From assembly GCA_021324185.1 (NCBI GenBank), contig JAJPJN010000086.1, positions 1 through 39,773 on the forward strand: 39,773 bases of DNA, read 5' to 3'. The position numbers and the translations under genes are program-made. Positions within the stretch are counted from its first letter, which is position 1. Every line of letters begins with the position of its first letter. The DNA comes from Terriglobia bacterium. Its GTDB lineage: Bacteria > Acidobacteriota > Terriglobia > Bryobacterales > Bryobacteraceae. The notes under the pieces were generated by a model. That model searched no databases and was not told where the DNA came from. It saw only the letters and a list, made by a program, of their open reading frames with translations. Of this stretch, positions 10,271 through 17,628 are shown in pieces.

Positions 10271-11259
10271 TGACCACTCGAAAATTGGGAACGCAGGGGC
10301 TGCAAGTGTCTGCAATCGGACTTGGGTGTTGGTCGATGACCGGGCTCGCGTACGGGCCGGCCGATGAACAGGAATCCGAGGCGACTATCCGGGCGGCTAT
10401 CGAACTCGGTATCAATTTTTTTGATACCGCCGAGGCATACGGCCCGTTCACCAATGAGGAGATGCTCGGAAGGGTTTTGAAAGATTTTCGGCGAGATGAG
10501 ATTGTGATTGCGACCAAGTTCGGTTTCCGGTTCGAAAACGGCCGCATCGCAGGAACCGATAGCCGGCCGGAACATGTGCGTGAAGCGGTCGAAGGCTCGC
10601 TGCGGCGTCTCGATGTGGACTACATTGATCTGCTCTATCAACATCGCGTCGATTTCTCTGTTCCGATTGAAGAGACGGTGGGAGCGATGAGCCGTTTCGT
10701 GCATGAAGGAAAGGTCCGCTTCCTCGGGTTGTCGGAAGCCGGCGAAGCCACGATTCGCCGTGCACATCAAATTCACCCGATCTCGGCGTTGCAGAGCGAA
10801 TATTCGTTGTGGGAGCGCAATCTGGAGCCGCGAATTATTCCGGCATTGCGGGAATTGGGAATCGGCCTGGTGCCATTTTCGCCGCTTGGGCGCGGCTTTC
10901 TCACCGGCAACGTGAAGCGCGCCGAAGAATATCCGGAAAACGATTGGCGGCATACCGATCCGCGATTCCGGGGCGAAAATTTCGACGCGAACCTGAAGGT
11001 ATTCGGCGTGGTTCGCGACATAGCGGCAAGCAAGGGCGCGACCACGGGCCAGATTGCGCTCGCCTGGATTCTTCACAGAGGACCTGATATCGTGCCGATC
11101 CCCGGCACCACGAAGCGGCGGCATTTGGAAGAGAACGCCGGCGCGGCGGAGATCCCGCTCAGCCCAGCGGAGATGGAGCGGCTCGATAACGCGCTTGCAC
11201 CCGGGATGATTTCAGGGGAGCGTTACACCGAAGAGCGGATGCGGTTGATCGACCGTTAA
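10267..11259 (+). CDS. Aldo/keto reductase (YakC/AKR13-like)
   Basis: 330 aa, NADPH-dependent TIM-barrel reductase. The AKR tetrad is intact: D53 and Y58 (FFDTAEAYGP), K84 (ATKFGF) and H126 (YQHRVD). The C-terminal IPGTTKRRHLEEN stretch binds the NADP phosphate region in related enzymes. Two adjacent ATG codons (10267, 10270); the first overlaps the transporter stop as ATGA, so the two are co-translated. Physiological substrate unknown. The pairing with a nucleobase transporter next to a pathway that makes reactive malonate semialdehyde suggests aldehyde reduction, but this is inference. The gene ends 1 nt from the convergent DinB gene. Confidence 0.88.
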   Translation: MMTTRKLGTQGLQVSAIGLGCWSMTGLAYGPADEQESEATIRAAIELGINFFDTAEAYGPFTNEEMLGRVLKDFRRDEIVIATKFGFRFENGRIAGTDSRPEHVREAVEGSLRRLDVDYIDLLYQHRVDFSVPIEETVGAMSRFVHEGKVRFLGLSEAGEATIRRAHQIHPISALQSEYSLWERNLEPRIIPALRELGIGLVPFSPLGRGFLTGNVKRAEEYPENDWRHTDPRFRGENFDANLKVFGVVRDIAASKGATTGQIALAWILHRGPDIVPIPGTTKRRHLEENAGAAEIPLSPAEMERLDNALAPGMISGERYTEERMRLIDR

Positions 11260-11260
11260 G

Positions 11261-11767
11261 TCAATCGGCCCGGCCGGTCTTGTCCAACTCACGATAAAAA
11301 CCAAGATTCTCGCTGCGCAGCAGTTTCGTGATGTAGACAATCTGGCCGTAATGCTGCCCGAAATGTTCTACCACCTGGTAAACGGCATGAAGACCAGTCA
11401 CAGAATAGCCCTGAATTTCGAATTGCGCGAGTAGATCGTTTTCGGTTAATCGCCCGAGCACAGCACCAGCGTCCCGCATGGTCGCGGCGAGTTTCTCTAA
11501 CAACGCAGATCCTGGAATTCGATGACGTTCGTTGAACTCCGCGGGCCGGAATCGAGTATCTTCAAGGCGGTTGAACGAAGCGACCAGCCACTGGCGCACG
11601 TTGCCGTTCAGGTGCAGGAGCAGATTGCCCACGCTGTTGCTGGCCTCGTTCGGCCGCCACCAGATCTGATCATCACTGAGCGATTCGACGCACGTCCGCA
11701 GGCGCGGCCAGTATTGGTCAAGCAGCTTCTGGCGGGAAAATTCGAGGAACAATGCGGCCGTATTCAT
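11261..11767 (-). CDS. DinB-like four-helix-bundle protein
   Basis: 168 aa, all-helical, matching the DinB/DUF1572 type. The three expected metal-ligand histidines are at H52 (LLLHLNGN), H135 and H139 (VVEHFGQHYGQ). Members bind a divalent metal and some act as thiol-dependent transferases; most, including this one, have no assigned reaction. The start ATG (11767) is 12 nt downstream of the ferredoxin stop, consistent with a minus-strand operon from the Dps-like gene through ferredoxin to this gene. Confidence 0.8.
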   Translation of the reverse strand: MNTAALFLEFSRQKLLDQYWPRLRTCVESLSDDQIWWRPNEASNSVGNLLLHLNGNVRQWLVASFNRLEDTRFRPAEFNERHRIPGSALLEKLAATMRDAGAVLGRLTENDLLAQFEIQGYSVTGLHAVYQVVEHFGQHYGQIVYITKLLRSENLGFYRELDKTGRAD

Positions 11768-11779
11768 GGAGGGACCTTA

Positions 11780-12121
11780 TCACGCATAGGGCGCGGGGAG
11801 TCCGTGCTGCATCCTATGCTGGCGCATGGCCCATTGCTGGTTGGTGATGATGCGGAGATCACTGCAGGGTTTCGCGGTGCAAAGCAGAACGAATTTTGCC
11901 GCCGCGTCTGCCGGAAAAAAGGAATCCGCTTTGCTTTGATCTACGGTCCCAGTCACGATGCGGCCGGCGCAGGTCAGGCAGCGGCCCTGATGACAGATGG
12001 ACGGCAGAATGATTCCGTTGCGGGCGGCGGCGTTCCAAATGAATTCGTCGCGGTTGCATGTGAAAGAGCGCTCGCCCTCACTGGTTTCCAACGTGACTGT
12101 AAAGGACTCCGCCTTTCGCAT
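11780..12121 (-). CDS. Plant-type [2Fe-2S] ferredoxin
   Basis: 113 aa, beta-grasp ferredoxin. The cluster ligands are C43, C48 and C51 (CHQGRCLTC) plus C81 about 30 residues later, the usual CX4CX2C...C arrangement. A short C-terminal extension (residues 92-113) is rich in His, Gln and Met. A soluble one-electron carrier. It lies 31 nt downstream of a Dps-like ferritin and 12 nt upstream of a DinB-like gene, all on the same strand, so it may donate electrons for ferritin iron release; that partner assignment is inference. Confidence 0.88.
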   Translation of the reverse strand: MRKAESFTVTLETSEGERSFTCNRDEFIWNAAARNGIILPSICHQGRCLTCAGRIVTGTVDQSKADSFFPADAAAKFVLLCTAKPCSDLRIITNQQWAMRQHRMQHGLPAPYA

Positions 12122-12152
12122 GCAACCATATCGATTTTCTCAGCCGTTGGGA

Positions 12153-12764
12153 TTACGGGTTGTAAAACTGTCTGTTTTTGCTGTACGGCGCTTCGCCGGG
12201 TTCGCCGCGCCGGAAGTGGCCGGAGGGGATGCTCTTGCCGTCGCGCTCATGCGCCAGCAGTTCGATGAACCAGGCTTCGTGCTCAATCTCTTCGTTCAGA
12301 ATGCGCGCGGCCATATCGTACGTGCGCGGATCCTTGCCGAAGGTCATGTCGCAGACCGCGCTCCAACTTCGAATGGCGCAGCGTTCCGATTCCAAAAGCA
12401 GAGTGAGAATATTCACCGCCGTCGGAGGATCGGGTAGTTTTGCGGCCCGGCATCCGGCTTGATTGTGAAACTCGCACAGGTCGTTCGGCAGTTGGCCGCC
12501 CAGTTCATAGATGCGCGGCACAATCAACTCCCAGTGGGCGCGATCTTCGAGCCTCGCGTCTTCGCAGATCTCTTTATAATCTTCATGCCCTGCCAGATTC
12601 ATGCGAAGAATCGTGTAGTAGTAATAGGTGCTTGCGAATTCCGCTGCGGCATTCGCGACGAGCATCTTAATCAGTTTCTCGACATCCTCTCCGCGTGCGC
12701 GGATCACTTCCACGCCGACGCGCTGGGAGACATCGCCTTCAGGTACTGGTGTTACATCAGGCAT
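12153..12764 (-). CDS. Dps-like (DPSL) ferritin-fold protein
   Basis: 203 aa, ferritin-like four-helix protein resembling the DPSL group, which stores iron and detoxifies peroxide in a 12-subunit shell. Candidate ferroxidase residues are E42 (AAEFAST), E73/D74 with H77 (RLEDRAHWE), E125/E127, and E159 with H162 ([10 protein letters not shown]). Four cysteines occur at 97, 105, 129 and 138, and DPSL proteins are known for a Cys pair next to the metal site. Start ATG 12764 has an AAAGGATG ribosome site. Followed 31 nt later by a [2Fe-2S] ferredoxin. The match to DPSL is by motif and layout only; another bacterioferritin-like family remains possible. Confidence 0.75.
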   Translation of the reverse strand: MPDVTPVPEGDVSQRVGVEVIRARGEDVEKLIKMLVANAAAEFASTYYYYTILRMNLAGHEDYKEICEDARLEDRAHWELIVPRIYELGGQLPNDLCEFHNQAGCRAAKLPDPPTAVNILTLLLESERCAIRSWSAVCDMTFGKDPRTYDMAARILNEEIEHEAWFIELLAHERDGKSIPSGHFRRGEPGEAPYSKNRQFYNP

Positions 12765-12832
12765 AGCATCATCCTTTCTCCAAAGTCATATGATGAAGAA
12801 TCACAGCTCAAATATTCGTTTTTTGTTTTCGA

Positions 12833-13831
12833 TTATTTGGACTCCGCCCACGCGAGGCCGTCGGCCAATTTACCGGCGTCGATCAGCTTCGAGACGGTCC
12901 AGTTAGTCAGATCAATTGCCGCCACTTTGGCACTCGCATTGCAAGAAACGTACGCCACTTGGTTATCCGGACGAATCAATACTTCCTGCGGCGCCTTCGG
13001 AACATCGATGGTTCGGACCACCTTTAACGTGCCGAGATCGACTACCGCCACTTTATCCGCCGCGGGCACTGCAACTAACAGCCAGCGCCCGTCCTGAGTG
13101 GAAGCGGTTCCGTAGCCCGGCGCCGGCAGCGGAATCCAGGTCTTCACACGGTTGCTGGTAGTATCGATGACGGCCAGTTGCGGCTTTGTTTGATCCGCGG
13201 TGAACACCATGCTGTTATCAGGCGTGATTGAAATTCGCTGCGTTTTCGCCGAAATCGGTATCACGGTTATCGTTTTGCGATTGACAAGATCGAGCACGGA
13301 GACGGTGCCCGGACCGACATTGGCGGTGTAGCCGCGTGCGCCATCCGAAGAGATGGCCAGCATGTGCGATTCCGGCTGGTTCGTCGGCACGGCGCCCACG
13401 ATCCTGAGCGTTTTTGGATCGACGATCGTAACGGAGTTGTCGAGTTCGGTCGTGACATAGAGTAAGCCATCTCTCGGGTTGAACTTGGGGCAATGCGGGC
13501 GAACGCCGTGCCCGAAATCCACATTGCCGGTGACCTTGCGCGCGGCGATATCGATGACCACCATATTCCGCCCGTCGGTACCGGGTTTGCCCACGCCGGA
13601 ATTACCGTAGATGGGCACGAAAGCAGTGCGGCCATCCGGAGAGGCCGCAACCTCATGGCCTGTGATGCCGCCTTCCGGAATTGTTGCGAGCTGTTTTCCG
13701 GCCGCCGGGTCAATGACGCTTAAATCGCGATCGCCCTGATTGGCAACCAGTAGCACGGCATTCGAGCTACCGGCATTCGATGCATTCGCAACCATGAGAG
13801 CGGATAGAAGAACAAGTGTAGATCGTGTCAT
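12833..13831 (-). CDS. Secreted YVTN-type beta-propeller protein
   Basis: 332 aa. Start at ATG 13831, immediately before a signal peptide (MTRSTLVLLSALMVANAS, cleavage probably after an Ala around 20-24); the longer frame to 13852 adds seven residues with no benefit. The mature part is a series of about 40-residue beta-propeller repeats, with recurring SVIDP / AVIDT / AVVDL strands and SPDGRTAFV / SSDGARGYT / TPDNSMVFT turns, about seven blades. Such YVTN/NHL-like proteins are exported and act as binding or redox-accessory scaffolds; the ligand here is unknown. It precedes the Dps-like gene by 68 nt on the same strand. Confidence 0.82.
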   Translation of the reverse strand: MTRSTLVLLSALMVANASNAGSSNAVLLVANQGDRDLSVIDPAAGKQLATIPEGGITGHEVAASPDGRTAFVPIYGNSGVGKPGTDGRNMVVIDIAARKVTGNVDFGHGVRPHCPKFNPRDGLLYVTTELDNSVTIVDPKTLRIVGAVPTNQPESHMLAISSDGARGYTANVGPGTVSVLDLVNRKTITVIPISAKTQRISITPDNSMVFTADQTKPQLAVIDTTSNRVKTWIPLPAPGYGTASTQDGRWLLVAVPAADKVAVVDLGTLKVVRTIDVPKAPQEVLIRPDNQVAYVSCNASAKVAAIDLTNWTVSKLIDAGKLADGLAWAESK

Positions 13832-13923
13832 GAGCGGCGCCGTTACCAACAAATCGTCCCGGCGAACAAGCTATCACAGATGGAAATCAGATGCAGGAAG
13901 CCGGAGAGGAAGCAAGGAAGCAA

Positions 13924-13943
13924 CGCCGCCTGGAAAGGCGGCG
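13924..13943 (-). terminator. GC-rich hairpin downstream of the nitrilase-family amidohydrolase
   Basis: CGCCGCC (13924-13930) and GGCGGCG (13937-13943) form a perfect 7-bp stem with a 6-nt loop. It lies between the amidohydrolase stop (13992, minus strand) and the beta-propeller start (13831). No clear T-run follows in either direction, so termination is only plausible. Confidence 0.35.
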
Positions 13944-13950
13944 GCGGGCT

Positions 13951-13990
13951 GGAAGCCAAGAAGCCAGAAGCCCGAAGCCAGAAGACGGAA
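13951..13990. repeat. Purine-rich imperfect tandem repeat of GAAGCC-type units
   Basis: About 40 nt made of degenerate units such as GAAGCC, AAGCCAGAAG and CCGAAG, abutting the amidohydrolase stop codon. It has no coding support. It looks like simple-sequence expansion in the intergenic region and partly separates the hairpin at 13924-13943 from the gene end. Confidence 0.5.
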
Positions 13991-13991
13991 G

Positions 13992-14939
13992 TCAGCACAG
14001 CCAGGCGACAGCCTGCTTGGATTTATGTTCTGCTCCAAGGATGTCTCTGTAAAGCTCAGGGCGGCGAGCCTCGCGATAGCGGTAGCCGCCGGACCGTGTG
14101 AGTTTGGAGCGCGTGCATAAGGCGGTGACAAAATCCTTATCCAATGCCGTGCATTCGCTGAGAATGTCTCCAAACGGATCGAGAATCATCGAGCAGCCGT
14201 TTTTGAGTTGATCGTCATCCATTCCAATGGCATTGCTGAAGACGACATAGACGCCATTGTCGTAGGCTCGCGCGGGCAGCCATTTCATCAGCCACGCCCG
14301 GCCTTTCATGCCGTAGAACTCGAGCCGCAGTGATGTTGGATCTTCGCGACGATTTTCCCAGAGTTTGGGATCGACAAAACCGGCGCCCGGGCGAGGCGAC
14401 GGCGTGCACATGGTAACGTGCGGCATGAAAATAATCTCCGCACCAAGCAAGGCGGTAGCCCGCACATTTTCGACGACGTTGTTGTCATAGCAGGTGAGAA
14501 TGCCGCAGCGCCAGGCCTGCATATCGAAGACGGTGTAGCTGTCTCCCGGTTCGAGATATCGGCTGATGAAGGGATGAAGCTTGCGATGCTTTGCGATCAG
14601 CCCGGAGGGGTCGACGCAGATATAAGCGTTATAAAGGCGGCCTGCCGAATCTTTTTCAAAAAGGCCGGCGAGAACAGCAACGTTCTGGGCGCGCGCGATT
14701 TCAAGGAGCGCCCGCGTACTGGGCCCGTCCGGGATAGGTTCGGCGAGCGCCAGCATCTGCTCGCGCGAGAGGTGGCGGGCAAAGCCGTAGCCCGAAATGG
14801 AACATTCGTGAAATGCGACGATGTTTGCGCCGGCACGCGCCGCTTGTGCGGCCAACTCACAAATGACCGAAAGATTGCGCTGCTTATCGCCATTGTGATG
14901 CTCAAATTGCGCGCTGGCGATAATAACGTTTTGATTCAC
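13992..14939 (-). CDS. Nitrilase-superfamily amidohydrolase, candidate N-carbamoyl-beta-alanine amidohydrolase
   Basis: 315 aa with the Glu-Lys-Cys triad of the carbon-nitrogen hydrolase fold: E45 (FHECSISGYG), K120 (KHRKLHP) and C150 (GILTCYDNN). The family hydrolyses amides, carbamoyl groups or nitriles in the cytosol, releasing ammonia and CO2 when the substrate is a ureido acid. The pyrimidine operon at 1760-8789 lacks a beta-ureidopropionase, and this is the only such gene in the window, so it is a good candidate for N-carbamoyl-beta-alanine cleavage; other N-carbamoyl or amide substrates are possible. Start ATG 14939 is divergent from archease. A 49-51 nt gap holds both promoters. Confidence 0.8.
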   Translation of the reverse strand: MNQNVIIASAQFEHHNGDKQRNLSVICELAAQAARAGANIVAFHECSISGYGFARHLSREQMLALAEPIPDGPSTRALLEIARAQNVAVLAGLFEKDSAGRLYNAYICVDPSGLIAKHRKLHPFISRYLEPGDSYTVFDMQAWRCGILTCYDNNVVENVRATALLGAEIIFMPHVTMCTPSPRPGAGFVDPKLWENRREDPTSLRLEFYGMKGRAWLMKWLPARAYDNGVYVVFSNAIGMDDDQLKNGCSMILDPFGDILSECTALDKDFVTALCTRSKLTRSGGYRYREARRPELYRDILGAEHKSKQAVAWLC

Positions 14940-14990
14940 CCAGACTATTTCTCCCCGAGCTTAGTTTATAAAGAGCTTCGCTAAGCTGTG

Positions 14991-15419
14991 ATGGACGAAT
15001 CCCCGCCGGTATTTGAACTTCTCGACCATCCCGCAGATATCGGGTTTCGCGCCCGCGGAGCAACTCTCGAGGAGCTGTTTGCAAACTGTGCTCATGCGCT
15101 GATCTCAATCATTCTGGACCCGGCAAGCGCAACTGCGACAGAGCAATGGCGGATGGAAGCCGAAGGCAGCGATCTTGAATCGTTGCTGGTGAACTGGCTG
15201 AATGAAGTGCTCTATTACGTGGATACAAAGCGCCTGGTCTTTGCCTCCCTGGCGATTGAATTTCCGGAACTGCTGCGTGTCCGGTGCACAGCGCGTGGCG
15301 AACGGCGCGATCCGGCGAAACATCCGGTGCGGCTGTCCGTCAAAGCAGTTACATATCACCAGTTAGTGATCTCTAAGGAACAGGACAGATGGATGGCAGA
15401 GGTCTACGTCGATGTCTGA
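14991..15419 (+). CDS. Archease, RtcB activator
   Basis: 142 aa from ATG 14991 (a GTG three nt upstream, 14988, would add one residue). Family signatures are the N-terminal FELLDHPADIGFRARG with the metal-binding acidic residue, and the C-terminal VKAVTYHQL with its conserved His, ending in an acidic VYVDV. Archease speeds guanylylation of the RNA ligase RtcB and widens its NTP use. The stop codon overlaps the rtcB start by 8 nt, so the pair is co-translated. No strong ribosome site is visible ahead of it. Confidence 0.93.
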   Translation: MDESPPVFELLDHPADIGFRARGATLEELFANCAHALISIILDPASATATEQWRMEAEGSDLESLLVNWLNEVLYYVDTKRLVFASLAIEFPELLRVRCTARGERRDPAKHPVRLSVKAVTYHQLVISKEQDRWMAEVYVDV

Positions 15420-16851
15420 AGTGCTTCTGGAGCCACGGGATGAATACCGGTATCGCATTCCGCGCAATGCGGCAATTGGAATGCGCACGGACGTGCTGGT
15501 TTATTCGAGCCAGGCGCTGATCAAGCAGATTCAAAAGGACCAGTCACTGGTGCAGGCGATGAACGTGGCCACGCTTCCCGGAATTGTGGGGCCGAGCCTC
15601 GCGATGCCCGATATTCATCAAGGCTACGGCTTTCCTATTGGCGGCGTGGCGGCAAACGATATCGAAGAAGGCGTGGTCTCGCCCGGTGGGGTCGGTTTCG
15701 ATATTAACTGTGGCGTGCGGCTGGTTCGCAGCACGCTCACCAAAGCCGGCGTACAGAGCCGGCTGAAGCAACTTATCGATCAAATCTTTCGCGATGTGCC
15801 TTGCGGTACAGGCACGGAGGGGCGAATCAAGTTGAAGCGCGATGAGATTGACAAGGTGCTTGTGAAAGGCGCGCGCTGGATGATCGAAAACGGCTACGGA
15901 GAGCCGGCCGATGCGGAACTGGCTGAAGCGGCGGGCGCGCTAAAGGGCGCTCTTCCGAACAAGGTGTCGGAGCGGGCGAAGGAACGAGGGACGCCGCAGA
16001 TCGGCACGCTCGGAAGCGGAAACCATTTCTTGGAAGTGCAGTACGTCGATCGCGTACATGATAGCCAGGCTGCTCAGGCGATGGGGATTGAGAAGGACCA
16101 AGTCGTGATTCTGATTCACTCGGGTTCGCGCGGATTGGGCCATCAGGTCTGTACGGACTACGTTGCGCTGATGAACCAGGTGATGGCGAAGTACGGCATA
16201 GAATTGCCTGACCGGCAGCTTGCCTGCGCTCCGATTCAATCGCTGGAAGGGCAATCGTATTTGGGCGCGATGGCAGCGGCTGCAAACTTCGCGTGGGCCA
16301 ACCGGCAAGGCATTCTGCATTTCCTGCGCGACGCATTTCGGCGCGTGTTCAGCAGTGATGTCCGGCTTGGGCTGATCTACGATGTGTGCCACAACATTGC
16401 CAAGCGGGAGCAGCATGTGGTCGACGGCCAAAGGCGTGAAGTGCTGGTGCATCGAAAGGGCGCGACGCGGGCGTTCCCCGCAGGAAATCCTGAAATACCG
16501 GAGGCCTACCGCCATGTCGGCCAGCCGGTTTTCGTTCCCGGAAGTATGGGCACAGCATCGTGGGTGCTGGTGGGCCAGCCGCGTGCCATGCAGGAAAGCT
16601 TCGGTAGCGTATGTCACGGCGCGGGCCGTTTGCTCAGCCGGACGGCGGCACGAAAAGGCAAAAACATTCAGGAAGAGCGCAGAAAACTCGAAGAAAACGG
16701 CATCCTGGTACGCAGCGAATCGCGCGATGGCATTTTGGAAGAATTACCCGAAGCATATAAAGATGTCGACGAAGTAATCGAGGTGGTGCACAATGCCGGG
16801 CTGGCAAAAAAGGTGGCGCGGTTGCGGCCCATGGGCGTTATCAAAGGTTAG
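15412..16851 (+). CDS. rtcB: RNA-splicing ligase RtcB (3'-phosphate/5'-hydroxyl ligase)
   Basis: 479 aa, full length. It seals RNA 2',3'-cyclic-phosphate and 5'-OH ends using GTP and Mn2+ through a guanylylated His. All active-site residues known from the archaeal enzyme are present at nearly identical positions: D97 and C100 (GFDINCGVRLV), N204 and H205 (GSGNHFLE), H236 (HSGSRGLG), H327 (CHNIA) and the guanylylated H402 (CHGAGR), with the penultimate Lys in IKG. Start ATG overlaps the archease stop by 8 nt. The 3' end overlaps the convergent Mut7-C gene by 11 nt. In bacteria the pair usually serves tRNA/rRNA repair; no inducible RtcR regulator or tRNA gene is seen here. Confidence 0.96.
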   Translation: MSEVLLEPRDEYRYRIPRNAAIGMRTDVLVYSSQALIKQIQKDQSLVQAMNVATLPGIVGPSLAMPDIHQGYGFPIGGVAANDIEEGVVSPGGVGFDINCGVRLVRSTLTKAGVQSRLKQLIDQIFRDVPCGTGTEGRIKLKRDEIDKVLVKGARWMIENGYGEPADAELAEAAGALKGALPNKVSERAKERGTPQIGTLGSGNHFLEVQYVDRVHDSQAAQAMGIEKDQVVILIHSGSRGLGHQVCTDYVALMNQVMAKYGIELPDRQLACAPIQSLEGQSYLGAMAAAANFAWANRQGILHFLRDAFRRVFSSDVRLGLIYDVCHNIAKREQHVVDGQRREVLVHRKGATRAFPAGNPEIPEAYRHVGQPVFVPGSMGTASWVLVGQPRAMQESFGSVCHGAGRLLSRTAARKGKNIQEERRKLEENGILVRSESRDGILEELPEAYKDVDEVIEVVHNAGLAKKVARLRPMGVIKG

Positions 16852-17560
16852 CGTTCGCCAGATCCTGAATCCAGCCAAGCATTCGGGCATGGTGTGAGCC
16901 GCGCCAGAAAATTTTGCCACAGTTCAGGCAGCGGCTAAATTCGTTTTTTGTCTCGCGTGTATGGGGCGGCAGAAGATGGGCCACTTCGCTCTTACTGACC
17001 GGCATGAGAGGGCCGTTGCAATCCATGCAGCGGGTGAACGGCGCGAAGTGCGGCGCCAGCGCGAACCTGCGCGTCACTTCGCGCAACTGGTCGTGGGGCT
17101 TATCAGCCCGCACGCAATATCCGTGCTCGATCTCGCGGCGTTTCAGCAGGCCCACATCGCGCGTGAGCAAGATGCGATGCTCATGACTGCTGACCGCTGC
17201 GAGCGCTTCGTCGTCCGCGAGGCGCTGGTACCAGCTATCGAAGCCCAGCATCCTGAGGTAGGCAGCGAGCCGGCCGAGATGGCCATCGATAACGAAAGTT
17301 GGCACACCATTCAGAGGAATTGGGATGGTGTGCGGAAAAACCTGAATATCATCGCCTTCGGCAAGCTGCGCTGAAATGTCGCGCGGCGCACCATTGACGG
17401 TCACATGCCCTATTTCGGTGTGCGGCACGCCCAGCGATTCGATGACGTGTTTTAGCGTGTCAGTCGTTCCCGCGAGGTGTTCAAACGCTACATTTCTGAG
17501 CGGCGGCGCAAGAAAATCGTTCAGTTCGCCGTGGAAGCGGAACGTCACATCTTTCCGCAT
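16841..17560 (-). CDS. Ubiquitin-fold plus Mut7-C protein, putative RNase
   Basis: 239 aa from ATG 17560; the longer frame up to 17743 runs back over the promoter region of the next gene and lacks family-like sequence. Residues 1-85 form a ThiS/ubiquitin-like domain (ending FPHTIPI). Residues 88-239 are a Mut7-C domain, a PIN-like fold with acidic residues D92 (VIDGHLGRLA) and D135 (LLTRDVGLL), followed by a zinc knuckle made of C178, C181, C211 and C214. The domain is proposed to be a nuclease acting on RNA; the Ub-Mut7-C fusion is common in bacteria but untested. It is convergent with rtcB, ends overlapping by 11 nt. Confidence 0.85.
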   Translation of the reverse strand: MRKDVTFRFHGELNDFLAPPLRNVAFEHLAGTTDTLKHVIESLGVPHTEIGHVTVNGAPRDISAQLAEGDDIQVFPHTIPIPLNGVPTFVIDGHLGRLAAYLRMLGFDSWYQRLADDEALAAVSSHEHRILLTRDVGLLKRREIEHGYCVRADKPHDQLREVTRRFALAPHFAPFTRCMDCNGPLMPVSKSEVAHLLPPHTRETKNEFSRCLNCGKIFWRGSHHARMLGWIQDLANANL

Positions 17561-17628
17561 TTCAGATGGTACCAACGTTTCGAATTCACGGGAACCCAGC
17601 CCCATTTTCACGCTTCTAATACGAATAG

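Noticed and set aside
10195-11124. 309-codon minus-strand open frame opposite the aldo/keto reductase
   Set aside because: Antisense to a gene with an intact AKR catalytic tetrad; long antisense frames are expected in this GC-rich coding DNA.
13951-13990. Purine-rich GAAGCC repeat as a possible CRISPR or mobile-element end
   Set aside because: Units are short and degenerate with no spacers, no terminal repeats and no cas or transposase gene; simple-sequence expansion is enough.
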